A DNA stretch of 64,000 nucleotides from Enchytraeus crypticus (GCA_905160935.1 CAJHZI010000307.1:62001-126000), one strand, 5' to 3'; counted from the stretch's first letter, positions 34,740 through 45,589 are shown. The notes: generated from the sequence alone by a model not told the origin. A program made the numbers and translations.

Positions 34740-36857
34740 TAACTGTAAATGTCACATGTCGTTAGAGTCAAGCATTCAAGATCTAAGGAAGGTAAGCAGA
34801 AGTTGGCCCAGAATGTTTTGTCCAAGCTAGTAACTACATTAAAGTGTGGAAGGGGCTTAGCCTTCTGTGGATTGATTAACTTATTAGAGTGTTTTTTACC
34901 GAGTGTGAAAGCAGACTTCAAAAAGGAATATATGCCTCTGACCTGCCACCTGAAAATACACTAGAGAGACAGTGATTGAGAGAGAGAAAGAGAAAGAGAG
35001 AGAAAGAGAGAGAACGGGAAAGATATATTTTACTAGTTGACACTTGTTTCTGGAACAAAGTAGGCTCAATGAAGTTTCTTGCCTGGGTAGCTGTAAGTTG
35101 ATACTGTTCCTGTTTAACTATAAATTTTGAGTAGCATTTCAAAAGTAATGAGACTGACTTAATTATAAAGTAATGGGATATTGCAATAAGATAAAAAGTA
35201 TCAGAAATGCTTACCTATATGTCCCTTATTTTTCCACATAGTCTCCTTCAACAGCAGTGCATTTCTGCCAGCATAGCGCCAGATTAAAGATGCTCCTCTA
35301 ATAGAACTCATTCGCTATCTGTCTGAACCTGACTTAGCGGGTATGTGCATCAATGATGCTCGCATAGTGTTTTCATTTCGGCTCTCTCGTCGTCATGCTG
35401 AAAAAATGAAAATCCGATCGTGCAGTTTGGCTAAATAAAATTACTTCTCAAAATGTATTAAAATTATATTCAAATAATATTGACAATTTTCCTAATATTG
35501 TGCAGTAATCAATTCTGCAACTGAACCTCTAGATAATTTCCTTCTGAGGATTCAATTAAATTGGCTATTGCGACTTGATTGCTTTGCTGACATTGTAACT
35601 AATATATTGTTCATACTAAGTAATCATACTAGGAGATAGGCTTGGTTAGCAGTGATTATTGAGTTAATCGTCATCGCTTTTGTAATGTTATCTAAACTGT
35701 ACTGAAACTGTATCAAAGTGACATTGCAAATTGTCAGTATAGCTGGCTTACAATTAGCCTTCTATTGGGAGATCTATTTTTTGTAAACAGCAAAGCCAGT
35801 GAATTTGGCTATTATTGATGCATATTTACTAACTTTTCAGGAAGCCAATGCTTATGCTAATCAGCTCGGCATTTTGTTTCTGGAAACCTCTGCAAAGACG
35901 GCATTCAATGTTGAAGAAATCTTTACAGCCATTGGTAAGTTTGGATCTTAAGACTTTCAATACGACTGAATTGTATTAGCTTTGGCATAATTGTGGATTA
36001 TTGCTTTTTTCTATATCTCAGTTATATTACTCTTAGAAATGTTATTAATTCGCCAATTAATCAGAGAGCTCTTGTGATAGTTGAGCCTAGCTGATGTCAG
36101 GGACGTCCCCACAGCACACGTCACTACAGATCAATTCACCCAGACCAATCTGCAAAAGAAATGTGCTGAGGAGAAGTAAGAAATGTGCTGGGGAGAAGTA
36201 AGAAATGTGCTGAGAAGTAAGAAATGTGCTGAGGAGAAGTAAGAAATGTGCTGAGGAGAAGTAAAAAATGTGCTGAGAAGTAAGGGCCAAATTGAAAGCC
36301 GGTCTGGTGATCAAACTGGTGATCAAAAAATTATCAGGACGAGAACATGAGCTAAGATTAGGAGGCAAGGAGTTTCAGCTCCTGAAAGCTGCATTGGAGA
36401 ACTTCTGTCATATGAAGTGAGAATATTTGAATATTTGAGAGAATCTGTGAAATGAAATAATTTAGGCTATTTAGCTATGTATTGCAGGATTTGTTCAGAA
36501 GCTGTGGGCCATTGGTTCGAATCTCGAAGCAGAAGGCCAATGGTTCGAATCTCAGCCGGACCATCTCTGACAGTATCCTTTTTCAAACGGAAACAGACGT
36601 TAAACTTAGCTTTATATTAATTATAGTTAATAAGTAGTGGAAGATTGGAAGATTCCTTTCTTAATCCAACCTAAAGAAGAGTATTTTTTAATTCTATATC
36701 ATGTTAACTTTATGTACTAAACAAGATTTTAATTAATTCTGTTTGTATAATAGCGAGAAAGCTTCCTAAAGGTGAGCCGGTTGGTCAGGTGAACACACCA
36801 AATAGAGGAATAGAGCTACGTCCGGAGCATCAGCGTCAGTCTAACTGCTGCAATTAG
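31324..36857 (+). CDS. RAB5: Rab5 small GTPase, 5 coding exons
   Basis: Joined exons 31324-31507, 33423-33574, 34345-34467, 35841-35934, 36754-36857 give 657 nt, 218 aa plus TAG. Rab5 is the GTPase of early endosomes, controlling endocytic vesicle fusion on the cytosolic membrane face. Motifs: P-loop GESAVGKS (34-41), switch I with T59 in [17 protein letters not shown] (81-89, catalytic Q86), NKVD (140-143), ETSAK (168-172), and two C-terminal cysteines for geranylgeranylation (C216, C217, then N218). Human Rab5 paralogues have 215-216 residues and end CCSN; here one residue less follows the cysteines. Start: first Met of the family N-terminus, A at -3 and G at +4; TTTCTGCAG at 31309-31317 may be a 5'UTR acceptor. 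Intron phases 1, 0, 0, 1. A, B and C isoforms cannot be separated; invertebrates usually have one Rab5. Confidence 0.98.
32290..33245 (-). mobile_element. RTE-type LINE, degenerate, antisense in Rab5 intron 1
   Basis: Read on the minus strand, [20 protein letters not shown] and a [10 protein letters not shown]-like block mark the palm/thumb end of an RTE-clade reverse transcriptase. Then come [40 protein letters not shown] and the C-terminal [20 protein letters not shown]. Stops and frameshifts run throughout. The 5' side is cut by the (TA)n tract at 33258-33409. Confidence 0.85.
33258..33409. repeat. (TA)n microsatellite in Rab5 intron 1
   Basis: TA run with TTTAAA breaks, ending 13 nt before the exon 2 acceptor; so the branch point must lie in or beyond repeat DNA. 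Confidence 0.9.
33423..33574 (+). CDS. RAB5: Rab5 exon 2 (residues 62-112)
   Basis: Acceptor TTTTGTTGCAG, only about 13 nt after a (TA)-rich tract ends. Encodes [40 protein letters not shown] and [11 protein letters not shown]. Donor AGG|GTTAGT at 33572-33580. The last 12 coding bases and the donor are the first copy of a 23-bp minisatellite. Confidence 0.97.
33563..33731 (+). repeat. 23-bp minisatellite made from the Rab5 exon 2 splice donor
   Basis: Seven 23-bp units and a partial eighth, starting at 33563, 33586, 33609, 33632, 33655, 33678, 33701 and 33724. Copy 1 is coding (ATC ACC AGT AGG) plus donor GTTAGT. Units alternate between endings ATGAT and TG/CATGAC-like, giving a 46-bp higher order. 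Reading past the true donor meets TGA at 33605. Confidence 0.9.
34000..34140 (+). repeat. Repeat family A fragment, Rab5 intron 2
   Basis: AATAATCGCTGCCTTTTGAT, GCACCTTGGGGTAATTATTC, CAGTCTTTCAAGGTGGTCGC. Diverged and missing the GGCGCGGATT core. Confidence 0.6.
34345..34467 (+). CDS. RAB5: Rab5 exon 3 (residues 113-153)
   Basis: Acceptor TTTCATAG, donor GTTAGT, phase 0 at both ends. Encodes [40 protein letters not shown] and D; NKVD reads the guanine base. Confidence 0.97.
34586..34739. repeat. (TA)n microsatellite in Rab5 intron 3
   Basis: TA run, beside a worn family G SINE. Confidence 0.9.
34790..35025 (-). mobile_element. SINE family G, diverged, Rab5 intron 3
   Basis: Plus strand: TTAGAGTGTTTTTTACCGAG, ATATATGCCTCTGACCTGCC, ACCTGAAAATACACTAGAG and a GA-rich run, matching the inverse of family G loosely. 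Confidence 0.5.
35841..35934 (+). CDS. RAB5: Rab5 exon 4 (residues 154-185)
   Basis: Acceptor CTTTTCAG, donor GTAAGT. Encodes [20 protein letters not shown] then [11 protein letters not shown] plus one base; ETSAK is the G5 loop. Confidence 0.97.
36090..36300 (+). repeat. Repeat family C with internal tandem array, Rab5 intron 4
   Basis: GATGTCAGGGACGTCCCCAC to AAATGTGCTGAG matches 18199-18285; the end (GAAGTAAGAAATGTGCTGAG) is then repeated about six times in units of roughly 17-22 bp to 36285. Confidence 0.75.
36490..36612 (+). mobile_element. SINE family D-like, diverged, Rab5 intron 4
   Basis: A B-box-like word GGTTCGAATCTC occurs twice in a ~33-bp duplication, followed by AACAGACGTTAAACTTAGCT. 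Only the 3' end is convincingly family D. Confidence 0.5.
36754..36857 (+). CDS. RAB5: Rab5 exon 5 (residues 185-218 and stop)
   Basis: Acceptor TATAATAG. Encodes [20 protein letters not shown], then [14 protein letters not shown] and TAG at 36855-36857. This is the hypervariable tail with the prenylation cysteines. Confidence 0.97.
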
Positions 36858-38192
36858 AGTGTAAAGATGTCTACAGCTGTTTACTTTCGTCAAGCTATTC
36901 TCCATCGTGATCGTTTTCCAGTGCTCTGTCAATTGACAGGTCTAACTTTGAAGCTTATACAGTGTACTGTCTCGCTCTTTAGCAAGCATATAGTGGCCGA
37001 GTTTGCATTTAGTTGCTCCTCATCTTCCACGGAAATAAATCTCGTGGCTCATTTTTCCACTACCAGAAATTTATGTCATGTTTCAATCTTCTCTGCCTGA
37101 AAGGGCTGGAGGTTTAAAATAATTATTCCTATTTCACAAAATTTTGTGTTTAATTCGTCCTTTGTATCTGCGTAAGAATTCAAAATGCATTGTTTATTAA
37201 AGTAATAGTTGTGACCTTTTTGCTCTTCCCTTTTCAGACTCGTTTGAATGAACTGTTTGTATTGAACAGAAACTAGAGGCTTTGTACTTGAGACTATGTA
37301 TCCAACATTCTTAATTGGATTAGGTGACTCAACAGATTGTACACTCAGCAATATGAAGCGGAACAACGACCTGATGCAAATAGTTAATCTAAGCAACCTG
37401 CAATCTTTTGGGTGCTTAGTGAACTTATTTTACGTGTATTTAATCTAAACGGAATGAATTTAATTGTGTTTAATTTCTATATGTATTTGATATTCCAATT
37501 TTATGCATATAATACATTTTGTATTTATTCCAAGCTGCTTCTTTTAATAATTGAGTTGAAATATATGTTACGGTTGTTGACAGATGCTTGTAAGCATTAT
37601 TATGTATGTATAGTTCGGTATATATATTTAACACTCTTTATTAATACTGAGTATTTGTACTAGTTAATTCTTCCATAATTTAATTTATAAGTTTTGTGTA
37701 TAGATTTGTGATCATCTGACAAAATATAGGCTTGCTTATGTGGAAAAAATGACAGAAATCATTTCAATGTTGCCTTTGAACCTCAAACCATTTTTAGATC
37801 TTAAACGAATTCCGTCGTTTAGATCATAGTCAGAGTGCAACCAATATCCAAGCGATAAACTAATTACTAGTGTGTACTGTAAGATAAAGTATTTCATATT
37901 ACCAGTATCCTATTCAATCAAGTTGTGAAAAAGCTTATATTTTTTAATTTATCATGTTGGTTAAATTTTTAATATCTTTTATAAATGCATAAGATATTTA
38001 TATGCTTTTGTGCACTGTATCTTCTATCGTCAGTAGTTTCTTCATTTCTTATTTCTTATTTTTTCTCTGATACTCGGAAATGAGAAGTTAGATTGCACGT
38101 TTAAAAATATTTTGAATTCAAACAAGAAATAGTAGCAATATTAACAATTGTTGGAGACCAAATGTTATTCAATAACGAAAGTTAAATAGTTT
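36858..38192 (+). other. Rab5 3' flank, probably 3' UTR in part
   Basis: Unique-looking AT-rich DNA with AATAAA at 37034. Rab5 mRNAs often have long 3' UTRs, so the transcript may extend far into it. Confidence 0.5.
37034..37039 (+). terminator. Candidate Rab5 poly(A) signal AATAAA
   Basis: First AATAAA after the Rab5 stop, 177 nt downstream. Other AATAAA hexamers occur farther out (for example near 40214), so the real 3' end cannot be chosen without transcripts. Confidence 0.3.
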
Positions 38193-38440
38193 GAATGTCT
38201 CAATAGCGCAATTGTTAGAGGTCTAGATAACGTCATGAAGTTTAAAATGACAGACTCTGAAGTGAATTGAACCCTCGTGGGTTCGAATCCCAGCCGCGCT
38301 GAGCTGAGAGTAAAATCTCGGATATTCACTGGACTGCCTGTACGGAAAATGGACAAAATTGCCTAACAGATTTAACATATGTGGTATTAAAAGTGATAGA
38401 TATCAACGTAGTTGATCATTTCACTATAATGTGTGTTATT
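38193..38440 (+). mobile_element. SINE family B, copy 4
   Basis: Starts TGAATGTCTCAATAGCGCAA (A box), B box GGGTTCGAATCCC near 38280, ends AATGTGTGTTATT. Lies 1.3 kb after the Rab5 stop and is the plus partner of an inverted pair with copy 5. Confidence 0.85.
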
Positions 38441-38526
38441 AAAGATAAGACAGGAAGTTAAACTGTAAGATGAAGAAATCTTTTATTATTTTAAAAGAAA
38501 AAGCACTTCTCTAATAAAAGTAAAGT

Positions 38527-38765
38527 AAACATGCATTATAGATGAATAATCAACTATGTTGATATCTATCACTTTTTAAAACCACATGTTTAATCCGTTA
38601 GGCAATTTAGATCATTTTCCGTATAACCAGTCCAGTGAATGTCCGAGATTTTACTCTCAGATCAGCGCGGCCGGGATTCGAACCCACGAGATTTCAATTC
38701 ACGTCACTCAGGCTTTGTCATTTAAAATTTCATGACGTTACCCCTACGCTATTTAGACATTCAAT
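38527..38765 (-). mobile_element. SINE family B, copy 5
   Basis: Opposite orientation to copy 4, 87 bp away. B box intact; a 6-bp insertion-like CGTCACT lies between A and B boxes. Confidence 0.85.
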
Positions 38766-38769
38766 GAAT

Positions 38770-40600
38770 AAATGTTGTGATTTTTTCATACTCGGTAATA
38801 CGTGTCAATTAGTATAACATATTTGTAATCTGTAATATATTAAGAAATTATATTTATTTCGAAGTGTGCACTGTGCAATGGAATTAGAGGTTAAATTTTA
38901 AAAGTTACTGTATATTTATTTTGTACTGATTTTGTCTGCTGAGTTCACTCTAAATATATCTCAAACATTTGAATTGCGTCATCTAGCAGTATCATCTGTC
39001 GTATATCACTGTCAGTAGACCTGAAAATTATCACAGAACTCTTTATTAACAAGTTGCCATTGTGAAGTATTGCAAAGCATGAACTATTACGAACTATGAG
39101 ATGAATGATTACGAACTGGTGATTGTAAATATTACACTGTAGTTATGGAGTTTATTTATGTGCTTAATGCAGATTGTAAATATAGCATCAGAGTAATTGT
39201 GCAATGATTATTCGCTTTGCATTGTCAGCTTATTGTATTTTACTTATTACTTGAATGCTTTCAATACGTACAATACTGTGCTTATGCGCCTCTCATATTT
39301 CTTAATATGTTAGTTAAGAATAATTCTGGCAGAATTTATTCTTTCCTCTTCGTAATTGAAATCAGCAGTTTCGTAACGTCGAGAACTTTTACAACTTGTA
39401 TAATTAGTGATTTGGAAGATATGACTCCAATTAGGACTCTGTTCTATTATTGGCATCCCTACATTCTCTCATGATATCATTGATATCCAGTCGGTCTATT
39501 TTTATACACTGAAGAAGCCCACTGTGCCGTGCAGGGTATTTGTCTCACATTTACGCTGATAATTAATGCCAGATACTGAAAAGCGAATGATAGTAGTGAT
39601 TGGCTTAATGGTTTTAGGTTTCACATTTGCCGATAGGGTTAAGTCTTTACTGTCAATGACTAGACAGTTTTTAAGCTATTCCTGCATGATGTAACCTTTA
39701 TAAGAGAGACCGGAAATTAAATCTTAATTACAAGTTTTGTAGCCTATTAGCTCTTGGTCCAGTTGCCTATCACAATGTTTACACCTCTATTCGTTGTTTA
39801 TGATGTCTTTTGCGTATCTCGACCTTAATGTTCCTAAAAATTCTAAAACTTGTGTGCAACATGCCCCTGGACAGAATGGCTTAGGTTTATGCTGTATGGT
39901 AAATCTTAATCCGGTCTAGCTTGAAAATTAACAGTTTTCCTCTTTGTTTGATTAAATAGCAGTTTGGTCCATTTACACTGTACTCTTTAGCGTCCATTTA
40001 CACTGTACTCTCTTTCTTCATGTGTGATAAACCTGTCTGCATGGACACTATAGTGATTACTGGTCTATGCGTGACTGTAATATTAATATTTTAGTTTCAC
40101 TGTACTGCAATATACTTGTCTTATGCAGAATTATCTGATAGATTTTAATTTAGTTGATTGTGGTGTATTGGTTTGCTTAGTTGTGCTATTATCCATATTG
40201 CTGCATTGCAAAAAATAAATCTGAAAAATTGGAAATATGATAATAGACTGAGGGCTGCAATTAATTCCACGCTTATTTCAGCATTTTATTAGTCCTGCTT
40301 GTGTCTTGATATTTACCTGCTCATATTTTATTTTTGTTTATAGCATGTACTGAACGCAGGGGGGTTTTAACTGTGGCATTAATTGGTTGGTTTAAAATGT
40401 AAAATATTAGTATCTAGGCTTGAGAATGATATTTTTAGTTTAACTCCGGTTCACTGCACGAAGATCCTTCGATAGGCTTGTTTAAATTGGAATCTGATAA
40501 TTGTAAAACGGTGTTATAATTTCATTTTTTACTCTGAAATGGCGAAATGAAGCCAAAATCTATGAATATATCTTAAATTAACATTTTCTCGATTTTCTTG
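38770..40600. other. Gene-free stretch
   Basis: No repeat family or conserved coding block seen. Could still be Rab5 3' UTR in part. Confidence 0.45.
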
Positions 40601-40604
40601 CCTT

Positions 40605-40830
40605 TTTAAGAATAAGTTATGAAGCTCACCTCTTGAACGAGAGGTCGCGGGTTCAAGACTGCGTAGCGACGTGGGTTTTTCTCTTCCGAGGGGCGAATAA
40701 AAACCTACACGTGTACACTCGGTGGTGTCAGCCCGACGGATAGCCGACCTTAAGGTTCCATTTCCCATCTAGATCCCTCCGTGTCGATCCCGAATAGAGA
40801 TATACGGCACGTTAAAAGAAGTTTTTTTTA
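40605..40830 (+). mobile_element. tRNA-like SINE, family E (single copy here)
   Basis: GAGAGGTCGCGGGTTCAAGA is a B-box region; then TTTTTCTCTTCCGAGGGGCG, GTGTACACTCGGTGGTGTCA and ATATACGGCACGTTAAAAGA. Higher GC than its surroundings. No second copy in the window, so family status rests on its tRNA-like look. Confidence 0.55.
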
Positions 40831-41107
40831 AGATTAAGTTATTACATATCTGTTGTCGTTGTACTGCAGTAACTTCTCAAGCATACGCACCCTCAACTGA
40901 TTTCTGTTCTGTAATATTATTCTTACGCGTCGTTATTTTAACAATATGACGAGCTATGCGATTTCGATTTAAAGGTATTATGCAACTTTCGCTGTTTCTA
41001 ATCTCTGCTATTAAATTCTAGTAACTAACATTGATTCCATAATAATTTAATACTCTTGAAATATATTGCATCATTTTAAATGACACGTCCAGTTCCAGTT
41101 GTCCAGT

Positions 41108-41390
41108 TCCCCGTGTTGTATCCAGGTTGTTTGAAGAATTAACCAATTGGTGACTGCACGTGTCGTAGAAGGCGACTAAAGCACTAAGATCAACACCAAC
41201 GTCAGAAAGGGCATTCGGTTGGTGAGCGCCTAGGCTCCAGAAATTGCCACAAAAATGTAAACGAATGTAAAAGTCTCAAATAGTGGATTGACTGATGGAT
41301 GATATGATGTAGGACAGAGAGGATTTGAGACAGTCTATTCGCATACCGACCCTAGTTAAACTGGGATTCAATGGAAGATGGTGATGTATT
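41108..41390 (+). mobile_element. SINE family F, near full length
   Basis: Head TTGTATCCAGGTTGTTTGAA and GCACGTGTCGTAGAAGGCGA, middle TGAGCGCCTAGGCTCCAGAA, 3' body GACAGAGAGGATTTGAGACA and GACCCTAGTTAAACTGGGAT, then GATGGTGATG. About 280 bp; the best reference copy here. Confidence 0.8.
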
Positions 41391-41394
41391 GAGT

Positions 41395-42270
41395 TGTCCA
41401 GTCCACTTTTGAATTAACTACATGTTCGTGTAATACTCATTCCAATGCCTGTGGAGATTATAGTGTGTGTGTGCTGTGTATGTGGAGATTATAGTGTGTG
41501 TGTGCGCTGTGTATCATGTATAACTGAGTTGACATTAAATGTAATCGGTTTTATAGTTGAATGAAGTTGTGAAGTTAAATGTAGTTTGAGTACTTCTACA
41601 GTACAGGATTACCTGAATTACTAGGTTACCACAGATATTAGGTTACCTCTTGTAGGTTACCTTAGATACTAGGCTAATAGGTTACCATGGATACTACGGT
41701 GTATGGTGTCTCGGATACTTGGTTACCTGGGATACTGCAGTGTACATGTTTGCTGCTGGGATACTAGGATACCTCGGATACTACCCTGCAGGATCTCTCT
41801 CTAAGCGCCGTGCCTGTTCCAAGCCTGGCCGGTCATGGTCATATTCCTCCAAATGTCTCTGTTCATTGTTGCTCTGATCATCTCTGTTTCAGTTAACTGC
41901 ATTCATTCGCTAAGATTCTGAATAAGCGTCATCCGCTGTTGACCCTTGCATCTTTTTCCTTGCAGGATACTACTACAATACTCAATGCTGCAACGCAGAA
42001 AATTTAGTTTATCCAACGAAATGCTAACATTTTGTTACTCCTGTACACTTGGATACTCTCACTATGCTGTGGTGAGTGACGAATTTGTCTCTGTTACTTA
42101 CGTATTACTGGAGCGTTCACTATTTACATGACAAAAATAAAATATCACGGGTACCTTAATTTTTGGCCACCACTGTAGCTATGTACGTAGTAAGGGCCTT
42201 ATGTCCACCTCAAGTGCTACTAAACCACGTAATATGACGAAACTTAATAAGCGTAAAACTCAACTCAAGT
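41395..42270. other. Gene-free stretch with small repeats
   Basis: TGTGGAGATTATAGTGTGTG is duplicated at 41450-41510, and a GATACTAGGTTACC word recurs about eight times in degenerate form at 41610-41780. Confidence 0.6.
42150..42177. mobile_element. Possible solo Tc1-like terminus
   Basis: TTTTTGGCCACCACTGTA resembles the inverse of the CAGTGGTGGCCAAA ends common in Tc1 elements. I found no partner end, so this is a guess from a short match. Confidence 0.25.
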
Positions 42271-42274
42271 TTCC

Positions 42275-42640
42275 TGGCTGGAGCCAGTGGCTAAGTCGGT
42301 AAGACACTCGACTGCGGATCAGTATGTAAAAGCTAAGGTTAACGTCAGTTTCCTCACTCGAAAGCGATGTCAGTGACGGGTGAGCCCAGGATTTGAACCC
42401 GCACCATCAGATCCGCGGTCGAGTATCTTACCGACTTCGCCACTGGCTCCAGCCAGTGGCGAAGTCGGTAAGATACTCTACCGACTTCGCCACTGGCTCC
42501 AGCCAGTGGCGAAGTCGGTAAGATACTCGACCGCGGATCTCGGTATGTGTGGAAGTCGGTATGTGCGGGGTTCAAATCCTGGGCTCGCCCATCACGGACA
42601 TCGTTTTCGAGTGAGGAACCTGACGTTAACCTTAGCATTT
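42275..42640. mobile_element. Cluster of SINE family D copies in head-to-head order
   Basis: Order: plus head (42275-42328), minus nearly full copy (42330-42449), plus head (42451-42478), minus head (42479-42499), plus full copy (42511-42640). Two palindrome centres share the word CACTGGCTCCAGCCAGTG. Confidence 0.85.
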
Positions 42641-43084
42641 AGCTTTTTACCTGGACAACAAACTCTTCTAGTGTCTCTGTATATGTGCGTTGATCATATT
42701 GTGTCAGATTTGTTCAGTAAAAAAATTGTGGCACAATATCAGATTTCAGTTTATGCCCACAATGTATCAATTGAACAGTCGCCTCTTACACTATGTGCAG
42801 TGTACAGCTGGTCTATTCGTCAGATTCTAGAACACAACACGATAAATGTTTTGATATGCGACCGAGATTTTAATAAGCTCTCTGATGGTTTTATCGCCCA
42901 CATTCATGCTAGCTGTGATATCTGCGCTTTGACTCGTAGCACGGCGCTATAGATTCACACTTTACATCTAGGCCTATACTCTATTTAACTGTAGGATGTG
43001 ACGGACCTTGTAATCATTAACATTGAGTTCATCAACTGCTTGAACACGTGCGGTATTCTTTTAAAAACCTCACCTTCAGGCGGT
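42641..43084. other. Unassigned
   Basis: One plus frame continues through to 42952 from the SINE cluster, but its unique part has no recognisable domain. Confidence 0.4.
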
Positions 43085-43212
43085 CGTACACGTCTTACGT
43101 CGTCCCGCGCGTGGGTCGTCCACATCTTACGTCGTCCCGCTCATGTGGCGTACATATCTTACGTCGTCCCGCGCATTGGTCGTACACATCTTACGTCGTC
43201 TCGCGCATGCGC
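43085..43212 (+). repeat. CpG-rich 32-bp tandem repeat, 4 copies
   Basis: Units at 43085, 43117, 43149, 43181, each with CTTACGTCGTCCCGC. Five to seven CpGs per unit, against an AT-rich background with few. Confidence 0.9.
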
Positions 43213-44242
43213 TGGGCATTTGATGACACTATAATTTTAGAGGATCTGAGCGGTTTGAGGCCTTATTGACGTCGCCAAATGTGCGTTAGTTTAGTATTGT
43301 AAATGAATTAGTTTAGGCCTATTTGTTCCGCTATAGTTTAAGCAAGCGTATAATTGGTGTTTTTAAGTGAACTGCCTGAATCTAATAGTATTGTCATGTT
43401 ACATGTAGTAGACCTATAGTTGCAGTGTCATTTTAAGACTGCTTGGTCAAGGAATTTTTGTACATAATGCGAACAATTTCTACTCCACCTGTTTTGTCGT
43501 ATATTACCATGTAATGTGCGACAAAATTCGCATACCGAATTCTGATTCATCGTTAGTAGCATATTACCATGCATGCCAGCAATTGAAGAGCAATTAAGGT
43601 AGTACAGTTAATTACGTTAATTAATTCTTTATTTTAAACCAAAATATACGATAGCCGTACACTGGTAGTAAACGAGTTACAAGGTATACGTATGGGCTTA
43701 GCTATAAGCAGCAATTACATTAGTAGCAAGATAAATGTCACAAACGTGATTTCTTGATAAAGCAATGAAGGAATCTCTCTCTCTTCTATCAGTAAATTTA
43801 CGGAATAAATACGAACGAACGCCTATATATAGGCCTAATTATTATTATTAGTTGCGTAATTATAATAGACATAGAGATGATTTATTCACCATCGTGCCGG
43901 ATCTTAACTATTGTAATAGTAAATTTCATAATGTAGTCAAGGATTAAGTAAACGAGTTGGCCTCTAATAAGAAAAAATAATTCAAGAATTCTCTAAAGCA
44001 GCTTTGAAATAACCAGTTACAGACAGAAGTGTTTCTTTAATTGCAAAAAATATTTTACGAAAACATAAACCAGGTAATGCTAGGAAATCCTCAGGAATAA
44101 ATCTGATCACTCTACCTTGTAACACTACACGCTCTCAAAAGTATTAATACGCTACTCAAAGGCTTTAAACCAATCAACAGGCCTTCAACGTTAGACGTTA
44201 TTTAATCTATTTTACACTCCATATTTTACACTAACAACTGAT

Positions 44243-44303
44243 GTACACTTTACAGTGCAATATGGGTGTAGTTGCTGCATCCATATTACACTGTAAAGTG
44301 TAC
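44243..44303. repeat. Hairpin: 26-bp arms, 9-bp loop
   Basis: Arms 44243-44268 (GTACACTTTACAGTGCAATA...) and 44278-44303 differ at two positions; loop TAGTTGCTG. The mismatches (C/T, G/A) would both be G-U pairs in one RNA strand. Confidence 0.9.
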
Positions 44304-45354
44304 CTCATTTGGATGCATTCAGGTTTAATGTTTAATAGAGTATATCATGCTAAGGCATCTCTATACTTTAGAACAGTTACTGTAAAGCAAGCAATATACA
44401 ATGAAATGCACATAGTAAAAATCACTGCAATTCAGATACGTGCCTCCTAACTCATTCAATTTTCTCTTTCTACCACTTATCATATAAGCACACGAATACT
44501 ATTTCAATCACCACGTCTTGCTCAGCAATAAATATTTCCCTAAGCTCATTTTAAACGCATTCTTTCTCTTAATTGCTTCTAATGCATAATTAGTTAGCTT
44601 AAGATCTTACAGTTATCGAAAATGCTTATCAATGCCGAGGGGCAGCTTGTTCTAATTGCTGCAGATGTAGATCATACATGTATATCCCATATATCTATTT
44701 TATCACCGTCACCTTCGACTGACGAAACTAACATTAAACGTGATTTAATGGCGGGTTCGGTCGTCTACTCTTACGGGCTGTAATGTAAGTTGTTCAACTT
44801 GAGTGTTGATGAACGCACGTACAAGTGAGACGATACTTTTCTCAAACACTCTAATAACGTCAACCGCAGTATTCTGACCGTTGCGCTGTCGTGTAAAGGC
44901 TTCCGTTATCTCAGACACAATTTTCTAACGCTTTCATTCGTGTTATAAATGTATCGCTCCTACGTTAAAACTTCCTGATATTTGTAAAATTTTAGTAGCA
45001 ATTTTTTGACCGTGTATCATGAGAAAAATGTACCAGTTTATAACACTTGAAATTTTATAAAAGGATTGGTTCTAAGGAAGAGGTTTAAATTTTGATCCAA
45101 ACCAGAAGCTTATCTTAATTAGTTCTCAGCAGTTGATTTTCTACAGCGCTGATTGAATCTTATTTTCCTTAAATACAGCCTACTTAATTTGCTCAGAATT
45201 TGTCTTTAGACATCAGAGAGATCCTATAAAATATAAATGCACTGTTGTTAATTTTGAAATGCAGATATTAAGACGCGTTAAGTGAAGTCGAGAAAAATAA
45301 CATAAGTCGTGGCTTCACCTGTAATGACAATGCCTTCTACGAACTCCAGTCGAT

Positions 45355-45589
45355 AGACAGTGGGATATACAGAGAGAGAGACAGTGGGACAAACAGAGAA
45401 AGACAGTGTGATATACAGAGAGAGACAAGGGATATACAGAGAGAGACATGGGATATACAGGGAGAGACATGGGATACACAGAGAGAGGCAGTGGGATATA
45501 CAGTGAGAGAGACAGTGGGGTATACAGAGAGATAGTAGGATATACAGAGAGAGACAGTGGGATATACAGAGAGAGAAAAGGGGATATAC

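Noticed and set aside
38280-38295. Possible tRNA gene (GGGTTCGAATCCC)
   Set aside because: No acceptor stem, anticodon arm or CCA-end structure; the same word is in all SINE B copies.
42380-42952. 190-codon frame
   Set aside because: Mostly SINE D sequence in inverted order.
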